DNA of 57,425 nucleotides, from NCBI GenBank assembly GCA_900320245.1, contig ONRP01000018.1, forward strand, positions 1-57,425, written 5' to 3'. Below, one piece after another: positions 38,789-46,500 of the stretch (position 1 is the first letter of the stretch; each line of letters begins with the position of its first letter). The notes under the pieces were generated by a model. That model searched no databases, had not been told where the DNA came from, and worked only from the letters and a program-made list of their open reading frames with translations. Source of the DNA: an uncultured Prevotellaceae bacterium. GTDB lineage: Bacteria > Bacteroidota > Bacteroidia > Bacteroidales > Muribaculaceae. A program made the position numbers and the translations under genes.

Positions 38789-38857
38789 ATGAACAACTTG
38801 GAACAACCCAAACAACAGGATTGATGTAATTAAAAAAATGTTGTTCAAGTTGTTCAT
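38789..38857. repeat. GTTGTT/AACAAC low-complexity inverted repeat
   Basis: ATGAACAACTTG..AACAAC (38789-38807) is complementary to GTTGTTCAAGTTGTTCAT (38840-38857) with one unpaired base; loop of about 32. Further GTTGTTTG-type units run to about 38915. Confidence 0.65.
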
Positions 38858-38916
38858 TGATAGTTTGAGTTGTTTGAATTGTTGTTTGGTTGAATACCGT
38901 TGTTTGAACCGTTGCT

Positions 38917-40050
38917 TTATTTTTTCTTTTTCTTGGCGTACATCGCGCGGCGGCGGGCGATTTCCTCATAGCCGCGCTTGTAGGCCTGGCGGTTCTTCAG
39001 CGTCAGCGTCTGGCAGTAGCCCGTGCCCTCGTTGTTATAGAGTTTCGACAGGTTCAGGTACTGCTTGCCGTTGCCGCGCACCACGGGAAAGACCTCCTCC
39101 TTGCGCTTGTTCACCTTATCGCACTGCACCGAGTGGTTCTCGGCCGTCGTGCCTGTCAGTTCGGGGGCCACACCGTCTTCGCCCACCCACACGGCATACA
39201 CCTCGGCACAGGGGGGATAGCCCAGGGCAATCCACATCGTCGTCAGGCGCGGATTCTCGCCCGGCACGATGCCCTCAATCACCACGCTGGCGCTCGAGAT
39301 GCGGCGCGGGATGAAGTCCTGGTCCACAATCCACGTGTCGCCGCTGCGTGTGTAGTCCTTGCCGATGAGCGAGTTGTAGAACGTGCGCGACAGTTCCTCG
39401 GTGAACACCGCCGGCGTGATGTCCTGGGCGGCGATGTGCGGTGCCAGCAGCGATTTCTCGTTCTTCTCGCGCACGTAGCCCATGCCCTTGTCCTTCGCGC
39501 CGCTGTAACTGTAGTTGGTGCGCGTCAGGATGCCCTCGGGGGCGTCGGCCAGGTCAAATTTCACATATTTGTAGTTGCCCGTCTCGAAGTAGGCGCCGTT
39601 GCCCTGCGCGTCGATCACGCCGAAGTTGGCCTCCACGCCCAGCGGCTTGGGCCGCGTCTTCAGCAGGTTCTCAAAGTCGTCCACCGTCTTGCAGCGTTCC
39701 AGCGCGTAGCGCATCAGTTCGCCCTCGCGGTCCATGTTCTTCACGCCGTCGTTGCCGTTCAGGTTATAGGACGCCGTGTTCATGATGGCGAATCCCGCCT
39801 CGTTAAAGCCCATCCAGGCCGCCGTGTCGTTCAGGTCGCGCGCATCGAACAGCGCCACAAACTCCATCAGCCCGTCGTGGCCCTTGATGCGTTCCACGCG
39901 GTTGTTCAGGTCGTTGGTGTCGCGGTTCTTCCACATCAGCGGACGCCCGTTGGCCGTCAACTTGCCGCTCACGATGGCCGACGTGCAGGCATCAGCAGCA
40001 ATCACTATGCTCAACAGTGCCACCAGGGCAATCAGCAATCTCTTCTTCAT
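38917..40050 (-). CDS. C45 family Ntn hydrolase / acyltransferase-like protein
   Basis: A 377-residue exported protein. Signal peptide (1-21) ends at ADA, directly before the Cys of CTSAIVSGKLTANGRPLMWKNRD, so signal cleavage or self-processing would expose an N-terminal nucleophile Cys22. Blocks FVALFDARDLNDTAAWMGFNEAGFAIMNTAS and GVEANFGVIDAQGNGAYFETGNYKYV fit the C45 (acyl-CoA:6-APA acyltransferase / carcinine-hydrolase-like) group. The likely role is hydrolysis of amide bonds in the periplasm. The tail ends in Lys repeats (AKKKKK). A zinc-ribbon gene lies 22 bp upstream on the same strand. Confidence 0.85.
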   Translation of the reverse strand: MKKRLLIALVALLSIVIAADACTSAIVSGKLTANGRPLMWKNRDTNDLNNRVERIKGHDGLMEFVALFDARDLNDTAAWMGFNEAGFAIMNTASYNLNGNDGVKNMDREGELMRYALERCKTVDDFENLLKTRPKPLGVEANFGVIDAQGNGAYFETGNYKYVKFDLADAPEGILTRTNYSYSGAKDKGMGYVREKNEKSLLAPHIAAQDITPAVFTEELSRTFYNSLIGKDYTRSGDTWIVDQDFIPRRISSASVVIEGIVPGENPRLTTMWIALGYPPCAEVYAVWVGEDGVAPELTGTTAENHSVQCDKVNKRKEEVFPVVRGNGKQYLNLSKLYNNEGTGYCQTLTLKNRQAYKRGYEEIARRRAMYAKKKKK

Positions 40051-40072
40051 ATCCTTTGAATCATTTTGGTTA

Positions 40073-40285
40073 TTATCTCTTGACGGTGAACGACTTGCCG
40101 CATCGTGGACATTCGGTCCTGAAGTAGTTCTTGCCGCGCAGGCCGGCCAGGAACCCCCAGAAGTGGTCTAGGAAAGCCGACACCCAGAAGGCCTTCTCGT
40201 AGTCAAATTCCCCCTCCTCGTTGGGTCCCCTCATCAGGTAGCCGCAACGCGGGCAACGGTACAGCATGTCGTCACTTCCACTCAT
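40073..40285 (-). CDS. Small zinc-ribbon protein
   Basis: A 70-residue cytoplasmic protein with two CPRCG knuckles (LYRCPRCGYLM near 9-19 and TECPRCGKSFTV near 58-69), a typical zinc ribbon with a long insert (EYDYEKAFW-like, aromatic) between the halves. No other domain. Shares a strand with the C45 gene 22 bp downstream, so it is probably the first gene of that transcript. Function unknown. Confidence 0.75.
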   Translation of the reverse strand: MSGSDDMLYRCPRCGYLMRGPNEEGEFDYEKAFWVSAFLDHFWGFLAGLRGKNYFRTECPRCGKSFTVKR

Positions 40286-40666
40286 CTTTCCAATCGTCTT
40301 TTCACATCACTAACTATTACTCTGCAAAATTAGTGCAAGGTGAGTGAAATGCCAAATTTATTTGAGCATTTCCGAACCGCAGCCTAATTTCGCTGCTGGC
40401 AACGATAATGCAAGCCATGGACAGAACAAAATGAAAAAGACCACTTTTTCATTTTTTATGTCATGGCGCCGCCTATCTTCGCCGCAGGCAACATTAGTGC
40501 AAGCCGTAATGTCCCGTATTGCGCGATTCCATCGCGCACCCATGTGAGTGAAGAGCAAGGTCCCCCGTGTCGCCGCTGTGCGGCGACTCCACAATAGCAA
40601 AATCACGTAAGACTCTTAGATTGTCTTGCGATATTAGTGCTAGTTGTTGTTTTGTTGTTGTGTTTA
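40286..40666. repeat. Intergenic palindromic repeats (left flank of the restriction locus)
   Basis: No gene. A palindromic unit at about 40378-40510 has related ends (GCCTAATTTCGC.. GGCAAC and GCCTATCTTCGCCGCAGGCAAC, each with a GTGCAAGCC-like neighbour) and a central hairpin AAAATGAAAAAG/CTTTTTCATTTT. It is related to the unit at 46288-46390. Next comes TGCGCGATTCCATCGCGCA (hairpin, about 40519-40537), whose near-copy is at about 44902-44920, then CCGTGTCGCCGCTGTGCGGCGAC (about 40565-40587), a diverged single copy of the tandem unit at 45010-45262. Confidence 0.65.
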
Positions 40667-43528
40667 TTATTGTTTGGTGAGTTGCGAATAGAGGTCGAAG
40701 AGGCGGGCGACGATGTCGCTCTCGGTCAACGTGGCGGGGAAGCCGTAGGCGGCCATCACGGCATGGTCATTCTCGCGGTGCGCCTTTAGCAGTTCTATCG
40801 GCATGGTTACGGGGTCATACAGGTCGGCCAACGATGAGTCGGGATACAGCGCCCGTGCATCCAAGATGCCCTGCGCCGTCTTTGCTATCTGCTCACGCTG
40901 CTCCTCGCTGACTTCGGGCCACGGGAAATTGTTGTAAACGACATCCTTGCTATAATTATAATCACTTTTTAATCGTCCACAAACCGCCCTCATCCAAGCC
41001 ATATGAACACTAGAATTTAGTATTCCAAAGTGATAAATACTAGCTTCAGGAAGAAACTTAATCCTATCTGTACATATGACATCCTTGTCTAAATATGCCA
41101 TAGGAACATATCTTCTTCGTTCAGACGAAACAACAGGAATAACAATACTTGTTTCGGGATTCAGCTGTTCTCTAAACAAATGGGGTGTCATAGCTAGCTT
41201 TCTTCTGCCTTCATCAGGTGCATTCTCACGGTCTTCTTTGCAAGCTTCTATCCTTTTCATCACCAATGGCATCTTGCGCAATTCAGCAGGTGAGACCCCT
41301 GGTAACCATAAACACCATCTCTTTTTATTATTTATGAATTCAACAGCACCTAACAATCTTTTTATATACTTCTTAGCATCAGGTTCCCTATTAATGAAGT
41401 CATCATAGTCTTTAGCCTCAATAATAAGATGTCCACCGTCGGCAGGTCGATTCCCTGTAACCATTTCAGGCACATTACATAACGGTTGTTTTCTGCTTTC
41501 TATATAAATATCGGGTGCGTCAATCAAATAACCATTGATATTTTTGACATAGTTAACACTGCCATTATCAAACAATAATTTGTCCTTTTTGTCTTTCTTG
41601 TCTTCAACACTAAAGCCGATAATGACACAGTGAACGTGGGCTTTAATTGAGGCCTCGCTATCCCAACGGAATGTTCTATAAGCAAAGTTTATCTTGATAT
41701 TGAACAGGTCTTTCAAGGGTTTCCAAATCGCAGCCACTTGCTCGCCTTGGGTTATACTATTGGTGGAAACAAGGGCGGCATGAATGTTTGTGCCCTGCAT
41801 CAGTTGAGCCGCTTTATAGTACCAGCCAGCGACATAATCAATTTTGCCTGCAGTCTTAAAAGGCTTGCCCTTGCTGTCAACAAAGACGCTCAAGATATCC
41901 TCTTTTTGCGACTTGGTTTGCAACGAATAGCCGATAAACGGGGGATTGCCCATGATATAGTCAGGGAGACGAATTTCAGAATTTTCAGAAGATTCAGTTG
42001 TTTCTTCTATGTTGTTTTCAACAGCAACATCCTGCGTTGCGGGGGTAAACAGGCTGCGCCAGTCGATGCGCAAGGCGTTGGCCTCGTGGATGTTGGGATA
42101 GTCCTTAAGCGGAAGGAATTCAAAGTCGTGCGAAACGATGCGCTCGGTCTCGGCCAGCATCTGCGCCTCGCTGATCCACAGGGCGGTAGCGGCTACGGTA
42201 ACTGCAAAGTCGTTGATTTCGATGCCGTGGAACTGGTAGATGCTCACCTTGACGGGATTAATAAAGTCATCACCGCCAATGAACATGGAATGTCCCTCAT
42301 AGAGCGCACGGATGGCGCGGTTCTCGAGGTGGCGCAGCGACAGGTAGGTCTCGGTAAGGAAATTGCCGCTGCCGCAGGCGGGGTCCAGGAATGTCAGCGA
42401 GGCTAAACGGTCTTGGTATTCTCTCAGGCGCTTTTGGCGCTGCTTGAGAACGGGCTCGGCAAGGATGTCATCCAACTCCTGGCGCAGGTCATTCAGGAAC
42501 AAGGGGTCGATGACCTTGTGGATGTTCTCGACACTGGTGTAGTGCATACCGCCACTGCGACGCGTCTCGGGATTCAGGGTGCTCTCGAACACGGCACCGA
42601 AGATGGTGGGCGAAATCTCGCTCCAGTCAAAGTCGAGCGAGGCATGGCGCAACAGCAGGTCGCGAATTTCTTCATTCAGGCGGGGTATCTCGATGTCGCC
42701 CTCAAACAGGCCTCCACTGGCATAGGGGAAGGCGGCCAGGTCGTCCTGCAGGTAGGGGTCGCGCTCGGCGATGGGAGTGTTGAGAATCTTGAACAGGCGG
42801 ATTAGCGCATTGCGCATATCCATCGTGTCATAGCGCACCAGGTAGTCGTGGAACATATCATGCTTGCCAAAGATGCAGGCATCTTCGCTGTAAAGACAGA
42901 ATACCAACCGCACGCACAACACATTCAACGAGCGCAACGACTCGGGATTGGTGGGGTCTTTATACTCCTTGAGAAGCGCGTCATAGAGTTTGCCCACGAT
43001 AGCGCCAGCCTGCATCGACACCTGCATCTCCTTGGTCAGGTGTTGCGCTTTGGTCTCGACGAGGAAGAAAAGGCGGTAGTATTCCTTGGCCAGGTCTTTC
43101 AGGAAAATCTGCTCGGGCTCGGCAAGGGGGTGCTCCATGTCATAAACGAGAAACTCGGCAAAGTTGCAGGTCACAATCCAGCGGGGATGCTCGCTCAGCG
43201 GCAGGTTGGTCACATAACGCTTGGCCTGCTCAAAGGGGTCGAGTTTCTTGCCGTCGCTCTGCACAATGGGAGCACGCAAGTCTTTGCCAAGGCTCTTTTG
43301 CTCTATCATCACGCGAGTCGAGGGGATGTGGCCGTCGATGAAGTTGGTGGCATCGAGTTTCACCTGTTCCTCAAAACGGATAAAGGTCGAGGGGCTCTCG
43401 ATACCGAAAACCTCGGTCAACAGTTCTGTCCAGAACAGTTGGCTCTCGCCTTTCTCGTAGCCACGGCCTTCCCAACGCTTGGCAAACTCGCCTGCGGCTT
43501 TGGATATCTTCTTGTCGCGTTTATTCAT
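40667..43528 (-). CDS. Type IIL (MmeI-like) single-chain restriction-modification enzyme
   Basis: A 953-residue protein combining nuclease, methyltransferase and target recognition. Start at 43528 (MNKRDKKISK) is preferred to upstream codons because it follows the promoter and matches the family start. The N-terminal PD-(D/E)xK nuclease has Asp65, Glu76 and Lys78 in DGHIPSTRVMIEQKSLG, close to the D-x9-E-x-K of MmeI. A helical connector (about 140-375) is followed by an N6-adenine methyltransferase with motif I DPACGSGNFL (382-391) and motif IV NPPF (528-531). The target-recognition part and C-terminus follow (about 600-953). It should methylate one strand and cut at a fixed distance from its site. 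About 40930-42010 is notably AT-rich compared with the rest. Confidence 0.9.
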   Translation of the reverse strand: MNKRDKKISKAAGEFAKRWEGRGYEKGESQLFWTELLTEVFGIESPSTFIRFEEQVKLDATNFIDGHIPSTRVMIEQKSLGKDLRAPIVQSDGKKLDPFEQAKRYVTNLPLSEHPRWIVTCNFAEFLVYDMEHPLAEPEQIFLKDLAKEYYRLFFLVETKAQHLTKEMQVSMQAGAIVGKLYDALLKEYKDPTNPESLRSLNVLCVRLVFCLYSEDACIFGKHDMFHDYLVRYDTMDMRNALIRLFKILNTPIAERDPYLQDDLAAFPYASGGLFEGDIEIPRLNEEIRDLLLRHASLDFDWSEISPTIFGAVFESTLNPETRRSGGMHYTSVENIHKVIDPLFLNDLRQELDDILAEPVLKQRQKRLREYQDRLASLTFLDPACGSGNFLTETYLSLRHLENRAIRALYEGHSMFIGGDDFINPVKVSIYQFHGIEINDFAVTVAATALWISEAQMLAETERIVSHDFEFLPLKDYPNIHEANALRIDWRSLFTPATQDVAVENNIEETTESSENSEIRLPDYIMGNPPFIGYSLQTKSQKEDILSVFVDSKGKPFKTAGKIDYVAGWYYKAAQLMQGTNIHAALVSTNSITQGEQVAAIWKPLKDLFNIKINFAYRTFRWDSEASIKAHVHCVIIGFSVEDKKDKKDKLLFDNGSVNYVKNINGYLIDAPDIYIESRKQPLCNVPEMVTGNRPADGGHLIIEAKDYDDFINREPDAKKYIKRLLGAVEFINNKKRWCLWLPGVSPAELRKMPLVMKRIEACKEDRENAPDEGRRKLAMTPHLFREQLNPETSIVIPVVSSERRRYVPMAYLDKDVICTDRIKFLPEASIYHFGILNSSVHMAWMRAVCGRLKSDYNYSKDVVYNNFPWPEVSEEQREQIAKTAQGILDARALYPDSSLADLYDPVTMPIELLKAHRENDHAVMAAYGFPATLTESDIVARLFDLYSQLTKQ

Positions 43529-43557
43529 CTCGTCGCGTTCTTTGCTGTTTGAACTTA

Positions 43558-43589
43558 CAAAGGTAGTGGTTTGTTGACGAAACGGCAAG
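43558..43589 (-). promoter_or_regulatory. Promoter of the restriction-modification gene
   Basis: Minus strand CTTG-N20-TACCTTTG (-7 at 43558-43565, -33 at 43586-43589), about 30 bases upstream of the start at 43528. Confidence 0.55.
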
Positions 43590-43691
43590 AAGTGCAACCT
43601 AAAAAACTTTTTAGCATGGACAAACACGACCCACTCCATTATCTTTGCTCCATTCATTAACTTTATTAATTCATAAAACCTGAGAAACACT

Positions 43692-44885
43692 ATGTTCGAA
43701 AACCGATGCATCTATTTACGCAAACCCGTTTTCGAAGACCCACAACAGAAGTGCGTCTTCACATGCGAAACCGATCTCTCCGAATTCGGAGCGACGCCAT
43801 TGGTCTCTAACTGCGGCATACCGGTCGTGCTAAACCATGAGATTACACTTGTCACGGGGTGCAGCCATTCTCGCACACATCATTATGCCAAAATGCTCGC
43901 TACGGCAATTCTAAATGGTGGACAATACCCTTTTGCTCCGAGTCTCAATACTGAACTCAAGGGGGGAAGGGTCATGTGGATTGACTCTGTCAACTCCATC
44001 CACTCTGTTGCTAACATAATGCAGGAATTCAAGCAGAACTGCAAACTCAACAGCGACAACTTCAGGATGATGTGCCTTGACTGTCTTGGGTCTTTCAAAG
44101 ACCAATGCAGCCTAGTCGTCGATCTTGTCATCGATGCAGTGCGCGACTTCAGACCCAATTTCATCGTCATCAACGACATTGACCACCTCATTCCCTTTGC
44201 GGGACATCGTGACACAAACGACTTCGTCGCTTTTCTGCGGGAAATCACATCACTCTACAATGTTGCTGTTTGCGCCATCGCGCACAACCTCATCGGCAAA
44301 GTCAAGAATACTACGGGACTGCTTGGAACGGAATTGTTTGGAATAGCAACCAACATCTTCCGCGTCATCGACCATGGCGCAACATCTACGGTCACTTCCT
44401 ACAAGGCCATGGTACAGACTCCTTACGAGTTCACATTCACGCTCAACGATCGTAATCTGCCACAGGAGGTCGTCATAGCCCCGCAACGAGTTTCCGCATC
44501 ACAAGACTACATCGACACACTAACTTTGCAAGACATCTTCTCTGGCATAATCTCTGACGGGGACTCCGTCAAACCCGACGAACTTATGTCAAACGTCACC
44601 AGTCACCTCATCCGTCTTGCCAAATTTAACCGCGCTCGCTTTCTCATATCCAATGCGCTCATCAGAGGTATCATTACCCGCGACCCTGCAACGGGAGACT
44701 ACTCTGCCACCCCGGTAATGAGAGAAATGCCCGACCCTCGCACTTCGTGCTTTTTGACGGGAAGCGACATCCACAGCCAAGCGCTCCTAAACCACTTACA
44801 AACAGGATACTACGACCGAATTCTGACCCCAGACAAGAACAAGCCAATTGTTGCTTTTAACACTTCCCCCGACCCATGCACCTAA
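43692..44885 (+). CDS. RecA/RepA-like ATPase-fold protein with degenerate Walker A
   Basis: A 397-residue protein, no signal peptide, less GC-rich than core genes. The pattern resembles RepA/RadA-like RecA-fold ATPases of mobile elements: a P-loop position TLVTGCSHSRTHHYAKML (residues 52-69) after a beta strand, RVMWIDSVNSIHS (about 93-105), a Walker B-like FIVINDIDHLIPF (157-169), and VCAIAHNLIGK (about 193-203). The P-loop lacks the GxGK(T/S) core, having SHSRTH instead, so nucleotide binding is probably lost or altered. Divergent from the restriction-modification gene (163 bp apart) and followed by the tandem repeat. Role unknown; regulation or assembly with the restriction enzyme is speculation. 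Confidence 0.6.
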   Translation: MFENRCIYLRKPVFEDPQQKCVFTCETDLSEFGATPLVSNCGIPVVLNHEITLVTGCSHSRTHHYAKMLATAILNGGQYPFAPSLNTELKGGRVMWIDSVNSIHSVANIMQEFKQNCKLNSDNFRMMCLDCLGSFKDQCSLVVDLVIDAVRDFRPNFIVINDIDHLIPFAGHRDTNDFVAFLREITSLYNVAVCAIAHNLIGKVKNTTGLLGTELFGIATNIFRVIDHGATSTVTSYKAMVQTPYEFTFTLNDRNLPQEVVIAPQRVSASQDYIDTLTLQDIFSGIISDGDSVKPDELMSNVTSHLIRLAKFNRARFLISNALIRGIITRDPATGDYSATPVMREMPDPRTSCFLTGSDIHSQALLNHLQTGYYDRILTPDKNKPIVAFNTSPDPCT

Positions 44886-44997
44886 GGCCACAGTCCCGTA
44901 TTGCGCGATGCCATCGCGCACCCGCCACCCCAACCTCAGCCACCTTGTCCCATAGTACAAGCGTGGCTCGTACAAATCTAAAATAGCAGTATTTAGT

Positions 44998-45262
44998 GGA
45001 GTCAGATAGACCAAGGTTCCCCGTGTCGGCGCTGTGCGACGACCCCACAATAGCAGAAATTAGTGGAGTCAGATTGACCAAGGTTCCCCGTGTCGGCGCT
45101 GTGCGACGACCCTCAATAGCAGAAATTAGTTGAGTCAGATAGACCAAGGTTCCCCGTGTCGGCGCTTTGCGACGACCCTCAATAGCAGAAATTAGTGGAG
45201 TCAGATAGACCAAGGTCCCCCGTGTCGGCGCTGTGCGACGACCCTCAATAACAGAAATTAGG
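44998..45262. repeat. Four-copy 65-68 bp tandem repeat
   Basis: Units begin ACCAAGGT at 45010, 45078, 45143 and 45209 (periods 68, 65, 66). Each contains CCGTGTCGGCGCT(G/T)TGCGACGACC, which can fold as a small hairpin (GTCG/CGAC), then (C)AATAGCAGAAATTAGTGGAGTCAGAT. The copies are nearly identical over their whole length. A partial unit precedes at about 44978, and a single diverged copy lies at about 40555-40605 on the other side of the restriction locus. Confidence 0.85.
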
Positions 45263-45457
45263 CAGTCATCATTATTATCCGTCTAATCCGCAGGCAGTTT
45301 TTGCTGGAGTGCGGCAGCCAAAATCCAATAAATCCGTTTAATCCGCAGGCAGTTTTTGCGGGGGTGCGGATGCCATAGTCCTTCTTGTCTTTCTTGTCTT
45401 CCTTTTATCAGGTGACAGGGGCGGGGGTGGTGCTTCATCGGGAGGGTTCATGGAGAT
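45263..45457. repeat. Intergenic duplicated segments
   Basis: No gene. Two copies of AATCCGCAGGCAGTTTTTGC (about 45284 and 45339) with flanking CCGTTTAATCCGC-type sequence, followed by GCGGATGCCATAGTCCTTCTTG and a pyrimidine tract (about 45366-45412), the same repeat family as at 19229-19400. Confidence 0.6.
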
Positions 45458-45480
45458 AAAAAAAGCGGGCGTGGGCCCGC
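45458..45480 (-). terminator. Terminator of the membrane protein gene at 45507
   Basis: Minus strand stem GCGGGC/GCCCGC (45465-45470 with 45475-45480) followed by seven T (complement of 45458-45464). Confidence 0.85.
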
Positions 45481-45506
45481 TGTGTTGAGTGTGGCGTTGG
45501 GTGCCG

Positions 45507-46145
45507 TTAATCCATGCTGGGCATTGTGCTGCTATTGCCGTTGGCATAGTCGATGATTTGGACCATCTGATTGATGGTTTTGGGTGTGGAGATGAAAGTT
45601 TTGACGATGATTCCAATGATGAAGATAATGCCAATGCCCATGATAATCCAAAAAGCCAATTCGGAGGCTGAGTCGGCTGCCCCGGGTCTGAATCCGCCAA
45701 GATCATCGACAAAGAGGTACACGGCCTTGCGCAGCGCGTTGGCCAGCCAAACGAAGACAACGAGATAGAGGGGGATGTAGATTGCGCTTGCAATCTTGTC
45801 GCGCTGGGTGTATTTCAGCAACCTCGAGCGTAATTCGGGTATCGGCGTGTTGTCTATTTCGTTTTTACTGATGGGGCTGGCGATGATGATATCGGCCAGA
45901 TATGACGCCATGAAAATTAACCAAACGGCGATGATGACCGGCCATCCCAGGCCGATTTTCATGTTGGCAAGAATTCCTAGAGGAACTAATAAAATGAGGC
46001 TGCCGATCAAACCGCTAATGGCGTTGCCGCTGATGTTGCCAATGACTAATTTGGCGTTCATGCGCAACAAGTTGTCTTTGACTTCGACCAGGTGGTTGAA
46101 TTGCTGCTGAGTCGGTGGCGGCTGAATAGGTTGGTTGTAGTCCAT
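45507..46145 (-). CDS. Four-helix membrane protein of unknown function
   Basis: A 212-residue integral membrane protein. After a Pro/Gln-rich N-terminus (MDYNQPIQPPPTQQQ) come hydrophobic segments at about 44-62, 67-88, 120-140 and 165-185 (the last WIIMGIGIIFIIGIIV), separated by charged loops. No enzyme or transporter motif recognised. Between helices 2 and 3 lies KNEIDNTPIPELRSRLLKY. Single gene with its own promoter (46225-46255) and terminator (45458-45480). Confidence 0.75.
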   Translation of the reverse strand: MDYNQPIQPPPTQQQFNHLVEVKDNLLRMNAKLVIGNISGNAISGLIGSLILLVPLGILANMKIGLGWPVIIAVWLIFMASYLADIIIASPISKNEIDNTPIPELRSRLLKYTQRDKIASAIYIPLYLVVFVWLANALRKAVYLFVDDLGGFRPGAADSASELAFWIIMGIGIIFIIGIIVKTFISTPKTINQMVQIIDYANGNSSTMPSMD

Positions 46146-46224
46146 AATATTGATGCCCTAGATCAGTGTCGGGCGCAACTGTTGTCTTGGTGGATAGCGT
46201 TGTTATGGTCTCAAAAGGACGTTG

Positions 46225-46255
46225 CAAAGGTAGTGAAAAAACTGTCAGGAAACAA
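46225..46255 (-). promoter_or_regulatory. Promoter of the membrane protein gene
   Basis: Minus strand CTTG-N19-TACCTTTG (-7 at 46225-46232, -33 at 46252-46255), about 80 bases upstream of the start at 46145. Confidence 0.6.
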
Positions 46256-46287
46256 GATTTTGCGAGCCTCATCAGTGCATGTTGCCG

Positions 46288-46390
46288 AAAAAGCGCTACT
46301 GTTGCCTTCGGCGAAGATAGGCTGCGCCTCAACAATGGCAAAAAAAACCGTATTTTTTTGCCATTGTATTCGGCTTGCACTATCTTTGTC
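46288..46390. repeat. Palindromic intergenic repeat carrying a promoter-like end
   Basis: GTTGCCTTCGGCGAAGATAGGC is followed by a long hairpin (ACAATGGCAAAAAAA with TTTTTTTGCCATTGT, about 46332-46368) and then CGGCTTGCACTATCTTTG. On the opposite strand it matches the unit at 40378-40510 in its ends and layout, though the central hairpin sequences differ. The right end holds TATCTTTG (46383-46390), a consensus -7 element pointing at the thiamine operon. Confidence 0.65.
46383..46390 (+). promoter_or_regulatory. -7 element of the thiamine transport operon
   Basis: TATCTTTG, about 18 bases upstream of the riboswitch. A TTTG at 46357-46360 (spacer 22) is a possible -33. Confidence 0.5.
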
Positions 46391-46407
46391 GCGTGATTCA
46401 ATGAGTT

Positions 46408-46485
46408 TGGGGTGCCCCGCAGTATCAGGGGCTGAGAACATACCCATCGGATCTGATCCGGACAATGCCGGCGTAGAGAACAACT
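46408..46485 (+). promoter_or_regulatory. TPP riboswitch (THI element)
   Basis: The conserved core is complete: GGGGTGCCCC, GGGGCTGAGAA, ACCCATCGGATCTGATCCGG and AATGCCGGCGTAGAGAA. It binds thiamine pyrophosphate and lowers expression of the genes downstream when thiamine is plentiful. The end lies only about 15 bases before the start codon at 46501, which favours control of translation initiation rather than a separate terminator; none is seen. Confidence 0.95.
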
Positions 46486-46500
46486 TATTTAATTAAAACA

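Noticed and set aside
44857-45213. A repeated 22-residue peptide frame on the minus strand of the tandem array
   Set aside because: It exists only because the unit length is near a multiple of three; the frame breaks with the 65- and 68-bp units, and there is no start signal or codon pattern typical of this genome.
44998-45262. Possible CRISPR array
   Set aside because: The copies are alike over their full 65-68 bp, so there are no unique spacers, and no cas genes are nearby. It is a plain tandem repeat.
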